DNA from: Nitrososphaerota archaeon
Lineage (GTDB): Archaea; Thermoproteota; Nitrososphaeria; Nitrososphaerales; UBA183
NCBI GenBank assembly: GCA_027886925.1
Contig: JAPCJN010000003.1
Coordinates: 1 to 14,458, forward strand
Length of the DNA: 14,458 nucleotides
Direction: 5' to 3'
The notes under the pieces are model-generated. The model ran no database searches, was not told where the DNA came from, and saw only the letters and a program-made list of their open reading frames with translations. Position 1 is the first letter of the stretch. Each line of letters starts with the position of its first letter. Made by a program: the position numbers and the translations under genes. This document shows positions 1 through 6,992 of the stretch, piece after piece.

Positions 1-82
1 GTCGCCCAGCCTGGTCAACGGCGCGAGGCTCAGGACCTCGTCCCTCAGGGGTTCGTGGGTTCGAATCCCACCCCCCGCACCA
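1..82 (+). tRNA. tRNA-Leu (anticodon CAG), 5' end cut by window edge
   Basis: The window opens at acceptor position 7; the first six acceptor bases lie outside. D-stem GCC/GGC pairs 4-6 with 20-22. Anticodon stem CGAGG/CCTCG (24-28/36-40) encloses loop CTCAGGA, giving anticodon CAG (31-33). A class II variable arm with a CCC/GGG stem follows (about 41-54). The T-arm is GTGGG-TTCGAAT-CCCAC (55-71), then acceptor strand CCCCCGC (72-78), discriminator A79 and an encoded CCA (80-82). Long variable arm, A73 and anticodon CAG identify leucine. No intron is seen in the visible part. Confidence 0.95.
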
Positions 83-156
83 TCCATCCACCAATATCGT
101 CTGAACCTGAGCGTCTGGTCCGTAGGTCAGCACCTACTGCAAGGGCCGAGGAAGTA

Positions 157-1026
157 TCAGTTGAATTCTTTCCTCTCGAAGAGGAACAGTCCCAAAGCTG
201 CGGTGACCAAGAAATAGAGCCCGATTATCGCGAGCCCCTCTGGGATCGTGACGTTGTAGGTCGTGAAGCTAGGAGCGCCAGGGCGACCGCCGCCGAAGAC
301 GCCGGTTACCGTCGTCACGTGTTGGGGGTAGGTAACCGCGAGCACGTCGCCTATTATCTCAGAGCCGTACGTGAGGATGAACCACGGCTCGATTTGGGCG
401 AGGGCTGCGACGAGCGTCTGTATGAGCGTGAACGCGAAGAGGAACAGGATGGCGGTGACGAGGATGGAGTACGACGTGCTCTTGAAGAGCGAGCTGAAGA
501 AGAACGTGAAGCCGAGTACGGCTACAAGGTAGAACCACGCGAACAGGAACGACTCGCCGAACTGCCACGGGATGTTCAGCCCGAAGTAGTAGGCTTCGTT
601 GGCCAAGGTTATCGCCGTGAAGATGAAGAGGATTATCGAACTGGCGATGAACGCGGAGAGCCACTTCCCGATGTATACACTGGATCTGCGGATCGGGTTC
701 GGCAGCGTGAAGTAGCCGGTCTTGTTCTGGAACTCACCGGATATCGCGTCACCGCCGAAGAAAATCCCAGAGAGGACCACGATGAAAGTCACCGACATCC
801 CCCACCACCCAGAGTAGAACGATAGTGGGGAGCTGAGGAAACTCGCCGGCCTGTAGTACCCGACGACACCTGTCAGGATTGCGCTTATTATGAGCATGAT
901 GGCCAGAAGTATTACGAATCTTCTGGATCTAAGGTAGTCCAAGAAGGTGTACCTCATGGTGACCCCGACCTGGGCCATGCTGTTCGGAACCCTGCTCACG
1001 TGTGTCTGGGATTCTGCCATGTCCAT
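157..1026 (-). CDS. ABC-2 type transporter permease (second exporter of the operon)
   Basis: This is a 289-residue integral membrane protein with about six hydrophobic segments (roughly residues 36-56, 75-92, 122-144, 158-180, 186-210 and 262-284). Between the second and third lies a cytoplasmic stretch (about 93-122, GGDAISGEF...TLPNPIRRSS) typical of ABC-2/NosY-like permeases. It should form the membrane channel of an ABC exporter with the ATPase encoded just upstream; the genes are separated by only 3 bp (TGA-TAG-ATG). The first ATG (1026) is used because of that spacing; an internal Met24 (MRYTFLDYL) is an alternative start giving a tail more usual for the family. It is the last gene of the four-gene operon. 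The substrate cannot be inferred from sequence. Confidence 0.88.
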   Translation of the reverse strand: MDMAESQTHVSRVPNSMAQVGVTMRYTFLDYLRSRRFVILLAIMLIISAILTGVVGYYRPASFLSSPLSFYSGWWGMSVTFIVVLSGIFFGGDAISGEFQNKTGYFTLPNPIRRSSVYIGKWLSAFIASSIILFIFTAITLANEAYYFGLNIPWQFGESFLFAWFYLVAVLGFTFFFSSLFKSTSYSILVTAILFLFAFTLIQTLVAALAQIEPWFILTYGSEIIGDVLAVTYPQHVTTVTGVFGGGRPGAPSFTTYNVTIPEGLAIIGLYFLVTAALGLFLFERKEFN

Positions 1027-1029
1027 CTA

Positions 1030-1977
1030 TCACAGTGTGTCCTTGATCAAGTTGAGGTAGGATTCCTCGAGGGCTGAAGAGGCTGGCTTGTAGCTGACTA
1101 CTCCGATGTTCAATCTTACCAGTTCTGTGAGCACCTTCTCCTGGACGTCCAGACCGCCGCTGCATTTGATTCGAAGGTTCTTGTCGTCTTTCTTCTCCGC
1201 CGAGACTATGCCCTGGATGGCCGCGACGCTCTTTTCCATTACGGAGGAGTCTATCGGGCGTAACAGTTGCACCTCGACTATGTTTGCGCCTCCTGCGAAC
1301 TTTGCGGTGACGTTGGGTAGCGTGTCGTAGACCAATAACTTGCCGTGATCGATCATGGCCACCTCGTCGCAAACGTCGGCGACCTCGCTCAGGATGTGGG
1401 AGCTCATGAAAATCAACCTGTCCTTTTTCTTCAGCGCCTTTACGATGTCCCTGACTTCGCTCATCCCTCGAGGGTCGAGGCCCGTGGTGGGCTCGTCGAG
1501 CAACACGATCGTCGGGTCACTGAGGAGCGCCGACGCGATGCATATCCTCTGCTTCATCCCCTTGGAGAACTTGCCGACCCTCTTGTCGCCCCATTCTTGC
1601 ATTCCGACTTCTACCATGACTTCTTCTATCTTCTTGCTTCTCTCGGATTGAGAGACGCCCCTGATCGCAGCGACCATCCCGAGGGCCTCTTTCGGAGTCA
1701 AGGACGGGTAGATCTCAGGGGTCTCGATTACGGTGCCCACTGACGCCAGTGCCGCCTTCTTGTGCGTGTGCACGTTGTTGCCGTTGATCAGTGCTTCGCC
1801 CGAAGACTGCCTTATCAGGTCGGTGAATATCTTGAGCGTGGTGGTCTTTCCGGCGCCGTTCGGGCCCAGGAACCCTACGCATTTGGAGCCCTCGATTTTC
1901 AGGTTCAGGTTGGAAAGTGCGGTGAAGCTTCCATAGACCTTGGAGAGGTTGATGGCCTCGATTGACGAGTTGGTCAC
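1030..1977 (-). CDS. ABC transporter ATP-binding protein (second exporter)
   Basis: This 315-residue nucleotide-binding subunit has all key motifs: Walker A GPNGAGKTT (about 38-46), signature FSKGMKQR (137-144), Walker B TIVLLDEP (156-163) followed by TTGLDP, and H-loop His194. The Q-loop position appears to be Glu (GTVIETPEIY, about 81-90), which is common in CcmA/NatA-like ATPases. A C-terminal regulatory region of about 100 residues follows. The start is GTG at 1977, 12 bp after the upstream permease's stop; no good alternative lies before it in frame. It would energise export through the permease encoded 3 bp downstream. Substrate unknown. Confidence 0.92.
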   Translation of the reverse strand: MTNSSIEAINLSKVYGSFTALSNLNLKIEGSKCVGFLGPNGAGKTTTLKIFTDLIRQSSGEALINGNNVHTHKKAALASVGTVIETPEIYPSLTPKEALGMVAAIRGVSQSERSKKIEEVMVEVGMQEWGDKRVGKFSKGMKQRICIASALLSDPTIVLLDEPTTGLDPRGMSEVRDIVKALKKKDRLIFMSSHILSEVADVCDEVAMIDHGKLLVYDTLPNVTAKFAGGANIVEVQLLRPIDSSVMEKSVAAIQGIVSAEKKDDKNLRIKCSGGLDVQEKVLTELVRLNIGVVSYKPASSALEESYLNLIKDTL

Positions 1978-1989
1978 GGAGCATCTTCC

Positions 1990-2766
1990 CTATCTGATGA
2001 CCTGCCTAAAGAGGTAGAGGGTCGCTCCCATTGTCACTATGGTGATGCCAGCGATGACGGCTATAGCCTCCAGGATCGTGCCGGTAGAATACGACCCCGC
2101 CAGCGTCAGCGCCCGGATGGCATTCACGGCGATGCTGATCGGGTTTACGCTGGAGACGTCATTAATCCAGGCTGGCATGGCGGCCGCAGGGACCAGGGCT
2201 GTGCTCATGAAGAGCAACGGGAAGGTCAGGAAGCCGCCTATCCCGAAGACCGTCTCTGAACTCTTTGTCTTGAGCCCGAGCGCGAGCGAGATCCCCGACC
2301 AAGCAAGACCGAAGAACGCGATGATGAAGAGCGTGAGCAGGATTCCCAATATTCCGGTTGCCGAGCGGAAACCCAGCGCATACGCCAGCAAGAGTATGAT
2401 GATCGACTGGATGATGGCCCTGGTCGCGTCGCTCAACAGCCTTCCTAAGAGGATCGCGGCTCTGCTCACGGGCGTCACCAGCATCTTCTGAAGGTATCCG
2501 GTCGTCAGGTCCTCCACCATCGAAGTCCCGGACTGAAGGGCGCTGCTGAACGCGTTCTGCAAGAGGATTCCGGCAGTCGCATATTGGAGATAGCTGACTC
2601 CTGGAGGGAAGAGGCCTGGGGCCGAAGCGAACTTGGAAAACAGCTGCGTGAAAAGGACTAGGAATATGATAGGCTGGAAGAGCGAGAAGAACAGCAAGAT
2701 GGGGTTGCGGACGAGCTTCTTTAGCGCCCGTACGTAGAGATATTCGCTGTCGGAGAGGAGTCCCAT
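1990..2766 (-). CDS. ABC-2 type (DrrB-like) transporter permease (first exporter)
   Basis: This is a 258-residue permease with about six hydrophobic segments (near 23-43, 59-79, 115-133, 137-165, 173-193 and 231-252). The central motif VTPVSRAAILLGRLLSDATR (about 97-116) is the classic ABC-2 signature region. Length and motif agree with DrrB-type permeases of drug or lipid exporters. Its ATG follows the upstream ATPase stop with only AGG between (TAG-AGG-ATG), so the two are translationally linked. It is expected to be a membrane-embedded homodimer coupled to the DrrA-like ATPase. The exported compound is unknown. Confidence 0.9.
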   Translation of the reverse strand: MGLLSDSEYLYVRALKKLVRNPILLFFSLFQPIIFLVLFTQLFSKFASAPGLFPPGVSYLQYATAGILLQNAFSSALQSGTSMVEDLTTGYLQKMLVTPVSRAAILLGRLLSDATRAIIQSIIILLLAYALGFRSATGILGILLTLFIIAFFGLAWSGISLALGLKTKSSETVFGIGGFLTFPLLFMSTALVPAAAMPAWINDVSSVNPISIAVNAIRALTLAGSYSTGTILEAIAVIAGITIVTMGATLYLFRQVIR

Positions 2767-2769
2767 CCT

Positions 2770-3783
2770 CTATCGTCTCCTTCTGCCGAACATCATCGGC
2801 GGGGCGTTGGACTTGCTGACCTCCTCTGTCCTTATCCTCCTCCCAGTGTGCTGCAGGAAGATGTCGTCTAGCGTCGGCGACGAGAAACTTACCGAGCCCA
2901 GATGAATCTTGTTGCTGTCGAACGCTCTTACTATGTCGGCGATGATCAAGCCGGCGTTCTTGGCGTAGATGGTCAGCCCCTCGTCGGAGATGATTACGTC
3001 CTTGACGCCCGGGATGCCGGTGAGGACGTCTTTTGCCTTCGAGTAAAGCTGCTGTTTGTCAGTCCCGTTTTCTAACGACAGCTTGATTGTATCCGCCCCG
3101 ACCTGGCTCTTGAGCTCGGTCGGCGAACCCCCGGTGACGATCTTCCCTTTGTCGATGATCGAAAGCCGCTTGCAGAGCTTGTCGGCCTCGTCCATGTATT
3201 GTGTAGTAAGGAATATCGTGACGCCTTGCTCCTTGTTCAGCTTCTCAAGGTAGTCCCATATCCCGGCGCGCGACTGGGGGTCGAGCCCCGTAGTCGGCTC
3301 GTCGAGGAAAATCAACTTCGGGTTGTGGACGAGCGCCGACGCGAGGTCGAGCCTCTTCTTCATCCCTCCGGAATAATGACCCGCGCGCTTCTCTGCGACA
3401 TCGGAAAGCTCTACGAGCTTTAACAGTTCTTCGACGCGTTTCTTTAGCGCGTCGCCCTGCATCTGCTGAAGATGACCTTGGAGTACGAGGTTCTCCCTTC
3501 CGGTGAGGTCGGGATCGACGACCGTCTCTTGGGCCTCCACGCCGATCAGCTTCCGGACGTCTTTCGCTTGTGCTTCCACATCAAAGCCCGCGACTGTGAC
3601 GGAGCCAGAGGTCTTCCTCAGAAGCGTGGTAAGAATCTTGATCGTCGTGCTCTTGCCGGCGCCGTTTGGGCCCAGAAAACCGAAAAACTCGCCCTCTTTC
3701 ACGTCGAAAGAGATCCCGTCTACTGCCTTGGTTCCATCGGCGTAGACCTCGACAAGGTCTTTGACGGATATGATTTCGGTCAT
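2770..3783 (-). CDS. ABC transporter ATP-binding protein, DrrA-like (first exporter)
   Basis: Numbered from Met at 3783, the protein has 337 residues: Walker A GPNGAGKST (38-46), Q-loop region GVEAQE (81-86), signature YSGGMKKR (137-144), Walker B LIFLDEP (157-163) and TTGLDP. The switch position is Gln in LTTQYMDEAD, as in daunorubicin-exporter DrrA rather than the usual His. The C-terminal SSPTLDDIFLQHTGRR is also DrrA-like. A basic tail (FGRRRR) ends the protein. Longer reading is open to 3855, but a TATA box (3817-3825) lies downstream of that point, so the start is 3783 (or the in-frame ATG at 3801). It is the first gene of the four-gene exporter operon, divergent from the PadR regulator. 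Confidence 0.92.
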   Translation of the reverse strand: MTEIISVKDLVEVYADGTKAVDGISFDVKEGEFFGFLGPNGAGKSTTIKILTTLLRKTSGSVTVAGFDVEAQAKDVRKLIGVEAQETVVDPDLTGRENLVLQGHLQQMQGDALKKRVEELLKLVELSDVAEKRAGHYSGGMKKRLDLASALVHNPKLIFLDEPTTGLDPQSRAGIWDYLEKLNKEQGVTIFLTTQYMDEADKLCKRLSIIDKGKIVTGGSPTELKSQVGADTIKLSLENGTDKQQLYSKAKDVLTGIPGVKDVIISDEGLTIYAKNAGLIIADIVRAFDSNKIHLGSVSFSSPTLDDIFLQHTGRRIRTEEVSKSNAPPMMFGRRRR

Positions 3784-3816
3784 GCTACAGTCAGTTCCCA
3801 TGGCGGGAAAAATATG

Positions 3817-3825
3817 ATTTATAAG
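3817..3825 (-). promoter_or_regulatory. TATA box of the four-gene exporter operon
   Basis: On the minus strand this reads CTTATAAAT, a near-consensus archaeal TATA box. Transcription would start about 25 bp downstream, near 3796, giving a leader of roughly 12 nt before the ATG at 3783. It directly abuts the inverted repeat at 3827-3842, so a protein bound there would block TFB/TBP access. Confidence 0.75.
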
Positions 3826-3826
3826 T

Positions 3827-3842
3827 ATATCGAATGCGATAT
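3827..3842. promoter_or_regulatory. Candidate operator for the divergent PadR-type regulator
   Basis: The sequence ATATCG-AATG-CGATAT is a perfect inverted repeat with 6-bp arms and a 4-bp spacer. It lies one base upstream of the exporter operon's TATA box and about 40 bp upstream of the padR-like TATA element. A related but imperfect element, ATATTACGATAT, follows at 3854-3865. PadR-family proteins commonly bind such dyads between their own gene and a divergent transporter. That this protein binds here is inference. Confidence 0.6.
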
Positions 3843-3879
3843 GGGTATTTGACATATTACGATATAGTATTTCAATGAC

Positions 3880-3886
3880 TTTAATA
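3880..3886 (+). promoter_or_regulatory. Probable TATA box of the padR-like gene
   Basis: TTTAATA is centred about 30 bp before the GTG at 3913, the spacing expected for a leaderless or nearly leaderless transcript. A weaker alternative (GATATAGTAT, 3861-3870) lies upstream. Confidence 0.5.
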
Positions 3887-3912
3887 CGGCGGGACTGGAT
3901 GAACCGAGCGCC

Positions 3913-4473
3913 GTGAAAACGAGCACTGATGGGTGGATGAAGCGATGGATACGCCCGCAGGCCGTGCCTCGAGGGATTCTCCGGCTGTATGTCATCTCGA
4001 TGCTGTCCAAGAAACCGGAGACTGGTTACTCGATAATGCAGACCATAGAAGACAAGACAGAAGGGGCGTGGCGGCCAGGGCCAGGGACAGTCTACCCGTT
4101 GCTGCGTGGCCTGGTCAAGGAAGGACTGCTGGAGGCTAGTGATTCAGTCCAGAAAGGAGGCGGGAGCGTCACCTATTCGGTTACCAAGAAAGGGAAGCAA
4201 CAGTTCGAGGAGATGCAGCGCATGCTTACTTCCGCGGGGAAGAAAGAAAGGGTCATGATACATCTTTTTGCCGACATGCTGCCTCCCACTGTCTGGGCCT
4301 CGATGTTTGTCAACCGCCAAAGAGAGACTTTCGAAATCTTCTCGGAGAAGGTCACGCAGCTACCGGAACCCCAGAGAGACCTGATCCTCAAGGAGGCCCG
4401 GGCCTTGATGGAAAGTCATCTGTCTTGGCTGAATTCTCAGCACGTCTCCAAGAAATCCAAGTCGACGAGTTGA
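3913..4473 (+). CDS. PadR-family transcriptional regulator
   Basis: This is a 186-residue DNA-binding protein. Residues about 19-90 form the PadR winged helix: VPRGILRLYVISML, then GYSIMQTIED and the diagnostic GTVYPLLRGLVKEGLLE, with the wing at GGGSVTYSVTKKGKQ. The remainder (about 95-180) is helical and probably the dimerisation/effector region. It is transcribed divergently from the DrrAB-like operon, the usual arrangement for a local repressor that responds to the exported compound. The start is GTG 3913, supported by the TATA spacing; an internal ATG (3937) is possible. It ends 8 bp from the convergent winged-helix gene. Confidence 0.9.
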   Translation: MKTSTDGWMKRWIRPQAVPRGILRLYVISMLSKKPETGYSIMQTIEDKTEGAWRPGPGTVYPLLRGLVKEGLLEASDSVQKGGGSVTYSVTKKGKQQFEEMQRMLTSAGKKERVMIHLFADMLPPTVWASMFVNRQRETFEIFSEKVTQLPEPQRDLILKEARALMESHLSWLNSQHVSKKSKSTS

Positions 4474-4481
4474 GCTTGACT

Positions 4482-4805
4482 CTAGTGAGCCTGCTGCGCG
4501 GCCGGTTGGCCTAGAATCCGCGAAAGGACGGTCTTTCCTAAATCCGTCAGCTGGTATTTCCCTGGGTCGCCGAAGAAGTGGACCTTGTATTGCACGAACC
4601 CCAAGGCGGTCAGCTCCATCATGTGCGACACCGTCCTCCATTGAGAATTGTTTCGGAGCAAGTTGTCAATCTGGGCGTTCGAGAAGCCTTCAGGGCTTCT
4701 CGCCAAGGCGGCAAGGATGGTGGCCAGCTCGTCTTCCTGTCTCATTTTTCGCAGGACTTTGTCTTGTTCCTTCGGTTCGGACGGCCAGAACCAAAACCCT
4801 TTCAT
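4482..4805 (-). CDS. Small winged-helix DNA-binding protein
   Basis: The 107-residue product has an N-terminal tryptophan-rich stretch (MKGFWFWPSEP) and a winged-helix-like core (about 24-95): helices around DELATILAALARSPEGFSN and QIDNLLRNNSQW, then VSHMMELTALGFVQYK and a wing ending in KYQLTDLGKTVLSRIL. This pattern is typical of archaeal small HTH regulators. The start is ATG 4805, since a TTTTTAT box lies 29 bp upstream; an in-frame extension reaches 4868 but would begin upstream of that promoter. It is convergent with the padR-like gene (8-bp gap). Target genes are unknown. Confidence 0.75.
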   Translation of the reverse strand: MKGFWFWPSEPKEQDKVLRKMRQEDELATILAALARSPEGFSNAQIDNLLRNNSQWRTVSHMMELTALGFVQYKVHFFGDPGKYQLTDLGKTVLSRILGQPAAQQAH

Positions 4806-4830
4806 CGGGCAAGGCCACCTTGGAGGGTTG

Positions 4831-4837
4831 ATAAAAA
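4831..4837 (-). promoter_or_regulatory. TATA box of the small winged-helix gene
   Basis: The minus strand reads TTTTTAT, centred 29 bp upstream of the ATG at 4805, consistent with a leaderless mRNA and deciding the start codon. Confidence 0.6.
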
Positions 4838-4918
4838 CTCCGAAACGGAACGATTGAATTGGTTTCACGATTGAATCAACTGTTTTTCGTCTGACTGGAC
4901 AAAAACAATTACGGCGTC

Positions 4919-5188
4919 ATGAGAGAGGTCATCATGGAAGTAATCACCGAATACGTGGATCATAGAGCCGAGCTAGAGGAAAGGATTCGTTCGCTTGAGT
5001 CGGAGCAGACCACTCTGACGACCGAGATAGCAAGCCTGAAGGAGAAACTTACCACATTGGAACTTGAGAGACACGCAACCTCTCTCTCCAACGAGGTAGA
5101 GGCATTGCGGACAGAGAAGGCTGTCCTCGAGGAGAAAATCTCGACGTACTCAAGCCCGATCGCCCAAATGGAAAGCTATCAAGTCTAG
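4919..5188 (+). CDS. Small coiled-coil protein, function unknown
   Basis: The 89-residue acidic protein is almost entirely helical heptad repeat from about residue 15 to 75 (RAELEERIRSLESEQ, LKEKLTTLELERHA, VEALRTEKAVLEEKI). There is no signal peptide, membrane segment or metal motif. The start is ATG 4919 or the in-frame ATG 4934; no convincing TATA box decides between them. It lies tail-to-tail with the zinc-ribbon/coiled-coil gene (27 bp between stops). I do not recognise a family. Direct homology claims from coiled coils are unreliable; a structural or scaffolding role is possible but unproven. Confidence 0.6.
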   Translation: MREVIMEVITEYVDHRAELEERIRSLESEQTTLTTEIASLKEKLTTLELERHATSLSNEVEALRTEKAVLEEKISTYSSPIAQMESYQV

Positions 5189-5191
5189 TCA

Positions 5192-5209
5192 AGTTATCAA
5201 AAAATAACT
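5192..5209. terminator. Possible bidirectional terminator hairpin between convergent genes
   Basis: AGTTAT-caaaaa-ATAACT forms a 6-bp inverted repeat with an A-rich loop in the 27-bp gap between two convergent stop codons. The stem is short and AT-rich. The T-runs expected of archaeal termination are present on the minus strand only. Confidence 0.3.
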
Positions 5210-5215
5210 GACTAA

Positions 5216-5641
5216 CTAACGGAACTTGGTCGCCTTCCCCTCCAGCTCTTCCTTCTCTTTTCTTAGATAGCCGACATGGGTTTCCAAGGCCTGGACCTTC
5301 GCTTCCAAGACTCTCGTTTCGGTGTCGATTTTGCTCTTGTCTAGCGCCTTCTGAAGGTCCTCGTACTCCTTGTCCATCGCCCTGACCTTCTTCTCGAGGT
5401 CTTGGTTCGTCTTCTTGAGGCTGCGGATGTCCGCCTGAATCTGGGTCAGCTGTTCCTCAGCGACCAGCAAATAGTGCTGCCTACTGACGACCGTCGGGAA
5501 CCTCGTGCCGCACTTTTCGCACTGGTACATCCCGACCTTCCTCTGGGTAAGGCCCCGCTCGCCTTCCTTCGGCTCCACAATGACTGTGAAGACTTTCGAA
5601 GGGGTGGCTACCGCAGTTCCGCAGTTTGGGCAAGCAGGCAA
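5216..5641 (-). CDS. Zinc-ribbon protein with C-terminal coiled coil
   Basis: The 141-residue protein starts with two CxxC knuckles, CPNC (4-7) and CEKC (41-44), which together would bind one zinc ion as a zinc ribbon. A long charged coiled coil follows (about 60-138, including QIQADIRSLKKTNQDLEKKV). The start is TTG at 5641: the next upstream in-frame codon pair ends in a stop, and the CxxC begins at residue 4. A TATA-like TTTAACA lies about 30 bp upstream. Proteins of this shape are found in several archaea, but their function is not established. Nucleic-acid or protein-complex binding is plausible from the ribbon alone. Confidence 0.7.
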   Translation of the reverse strand: MPACPNCGTAVATPSKVFTVIVEPKEGERGLTQRKVGMYQCEKCGTRFPTVVSRQHYLLVAEEQLTQIQADIRSLKKTNQDLEKKVRAMDKEYEDLQKALDKSKIDTETRVLEAKVQALETHVGYLRKEKEELEGKATKFR

Positions 5642-5685
5642 GCGCTAGCGGCGGTATGGCGGACTTGTTATGTTAAATCTTGCTA

Positions 5686-5973
5686 CTACTCTCTAATCGA
5701 TTCCAGTTCTGAAACCGCCGACCAGAGGATGACTCTGGCGAAAGAGGACATGTTGGGATCCTGCGAGACTTCGTCGAGCATGCTTATCGCGTTAGCCGCT
5801 CTGACGGCGAGGCTCACCTTCGGATCTTGGAGCGCAATGATAGAGTCTTTGACTATCTTCCTGATGTTTCGCGGCGTGATGTTCGAGTCAGCTATCTGCT
5901 GAAGACTCGCGCTGGCTTTCGCCAGTTTGCCGTCGTTCTGTTGTTGTTTCTTTATCTTGTTACTGGTGCTCAT
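5686..5973 (-). CDS. UPF0147 family protein
   Basis: The 95-residue helical protein matches the archaeal UPF0147 family by its core: NITPRNIRKIVKDSI, DPKVSLAVRAANAISMLDEV and SQDPNMSSFARVILWSAVSELE. The family is widespread in archaea and of unknown function. The start chosen is ATG 5973; a TTG at 5985 would extend it by four residues. The N-terminus (about 1-25) is lysine/glutamine-rich and probably disordered. It lies 44 bp upstream of the zinc-ribbon gene on the same strand, so the two may be co-transcribed, although a TATA-like element sits in the gap. Confidence 0.88.
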   Translation of the reverse strand: MSTSNKIKKQQQNDGKLAKASASLQQIADSNITPRNIRKIVKDSIIALQDPKVSLAVRAANAISMLDEVSQDPNMSSFARVILWSAVSELESIRE

Positions 5974-6056
5974 CGTTTTACTCAACTAAGATTTAACGCG
6001 GAGTTTCTTGTGCCTTCTAGCCTTGCATATTTGGCTTTCTATGTTTGATTAAATCG

Positions 6057-6064
6057 TTTATAAC
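6057..6064 (+). promoter_or_regulatory. TATA box of the p27-like gene
   Basis: TTTATAAC is centred about 33 bp upstream of the TTG start at 6094, which predicts a leader of only a few nucleotides. Confidence 0.6.
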
Positions 6065-6093
6065 GCTGGGTCGGAACAAAAATCGGGACCACC

Positions 6094-6435
6094 TTGAGCA
6101 AGACCCCTGGAAAGACGCAACTCACGGTCGAACTGATGCGGCGGGGAGCCGTGATGCTCAAGGAGCCCTGTCCTGTTTGCAACGGAGTTCAGCTTCGCTA
6201 CAAGGGGAAGGTATACTGTTCGAACCATGACGACCTGAGCCTCGCCCTTCAGGCAAAGGAGATGGCGTTCCCGGACGTCGCGAACGACCTCAGGAACTTG
6301 TTGTTGACCAAGCTCAGAGAGTCGATGTCCCTCCTAGAGGGCGAGAAGGATTTGGAGAAGATGGACCGGCTCGTCTCCTTGATGACCGGATACGTCGAGC
6401 TTGTCCGAAAGCTGGAGCCTGCTCAAAGAACTTAA
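6094..6435 (+). CDS. Sjogren's/scleroderma autoantigen p27-like zinc protein
   Basis: The 113-residue protein has the p27 autoantigen-type zinc motif: CPVC (26-29) followed by KGKVYCSNH (38-45), that is C-x2-C...C-x2-H, where many relatives have a fourth Cys. The preceding stretch LMRRGAVMLKEPCPVC is the family's hallmark. The C-terminal half (about 55-108) is helical. Its role in archaea is unknown; eukaryotic homologues are poorly characterised. The start is TTG 6094, placed by the TATA box. Its stop codon overlaps the TATA box of the next gene. Confidence 0.82.
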   Translation: MSKTPGKTQLTVELMRRGAVMLKEPCPVCNGVQLRYKGKVYCSNHDDLSLALQAKEMAFPDVANDLRNLLLTKLRESMSLLEGEKDLEKMDRLVSLMTGYVELVRKLEPAQRT

Positions 6436-6437
6436 AT
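6431..6437 (+). promoter_or_regulatory. TATA box of the peroxiredoxin gene, overlapping the previous stop codon
   Basis: CTTAAAT is centred 29 bp before the ATG at 6463 and contains the TAA stop of the upstream gene. The spacing predicts a leaderless transcript. Confidence 0.6.
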
Positions 6438-6462
6438 CAGTTCGCGTCAGTCGGCCGTTCGT

Positions 6463-6936
6463 ATGGTCCTACGAATAGGGCAAAGGGTGCCGGATTTTTC
6501 GCTGCCTGACACAGAAAAGAAGGAGAGGAGGTTGTCAGAGTTCACGCAGAAAGGGAAGACCGTGCTGCTCTTCTTCCCTTTCGCATTCTCCGGGCCTTGC
6601 GACAAAGAGATGTGTGTTTTCAGGGACGGCATGGTCAAAATCAATTCGATGAACGTCCAAGTGGTTGGGATAAGCGTGGACAGTCTATTCACGCTCAAGG
6701 TCTTCGCGCAGACCTACAACCTGCAGTTCCCGCTTTTGAGCGACTTCAACAAGAAGGTATCGAAGGCCTATGGCGTCCTTCATGAGACTTGGGTAGCCTT
6801 TGGGTACAAGGGCGTCTCAAAGCGAGCTGCCTTGGTGCTGGATGGTAAGGGAATCCTCAGGTACAAATGGGTTACCGACACGCCCTCGAACGAGCCTCCC
6901 TACGAGGAGATTATGGCGGCCCTGAACAAGCTGTGA
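6463..6936 (+). CDS. Peroxiredoxin (AhpC/TSA family, PrxQ/Bcp-like)
   Basis: This 157-residue cytosolic thiol peroxidase would reduce hydrogen peroxide and organic hydroperoxides. It has the thioredoxin-like fold pattern (GQRVPDFSLPD; VVGISVDSLFTLKVF; FPLLSDF) and the peroxidatic motif P39-x3-S43-x2-C46, with Ser in place of the common Thr. Arg121 (SKRAALVLD) is the conserved active-site arginine. Cys51, five residues after the peroxidatic Cys46, matches the resolving cysteine of atypical 2-Cys PrxQ/Bcp enzymes. Length fits Bcp. It is followed by an Fe-S assembly gene with its own TATA box; the pairing of oxidant defence and Fe-S maintenance is suggestive only. Confidence 0.93.
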   Translation: MVLRIGQRVPDFSLPDTEKKERRLSEFTQKGKTVLLFFPFAFSGPCDKEMCVFRDGMVKINSMNVQVVGISVDSLFTLKVFAQTYNLQFPLLSDFNKKVSKAYGVLHETWVAFGYKGVSKRAALVLDGKGILRYKWVTDTPSNEPPYEEIMAALNKL

Positions 6937-6960
6937 GACAGGGTAACGCAGTTCGGTTTG

Positions 6961-6970
6961 CTTTTTATAG
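6961..6970 (+). promoter_or_regulatory. TATA box of the IscA/HesB-like gene
   Basis: CTTTTTATAG is centred 27 bp before the ATG at 6993, predicting a leaderless mRNA. Confidence 0.65.
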
Positions 6971-6992
6971 GAGGCCGGGACGAGTACATTGA

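Noticed and set aside
55..825. Long plus-strand open frame of 256 codons, extremely Glu/Arg-rich
   Set aside because: It is the antisense shadow of the ABC-2 permease gene; the composition is the complement of a hydrophobic coding strand, and it starts inside the tRNA-Leu.
3784..3855. N-terminal extension of the first ABC ATPase up to 3855
   Set aside because: It would place the start upstream of a near-consensus TATA box and across the putative operator; family members begin close to the Met at 3783.
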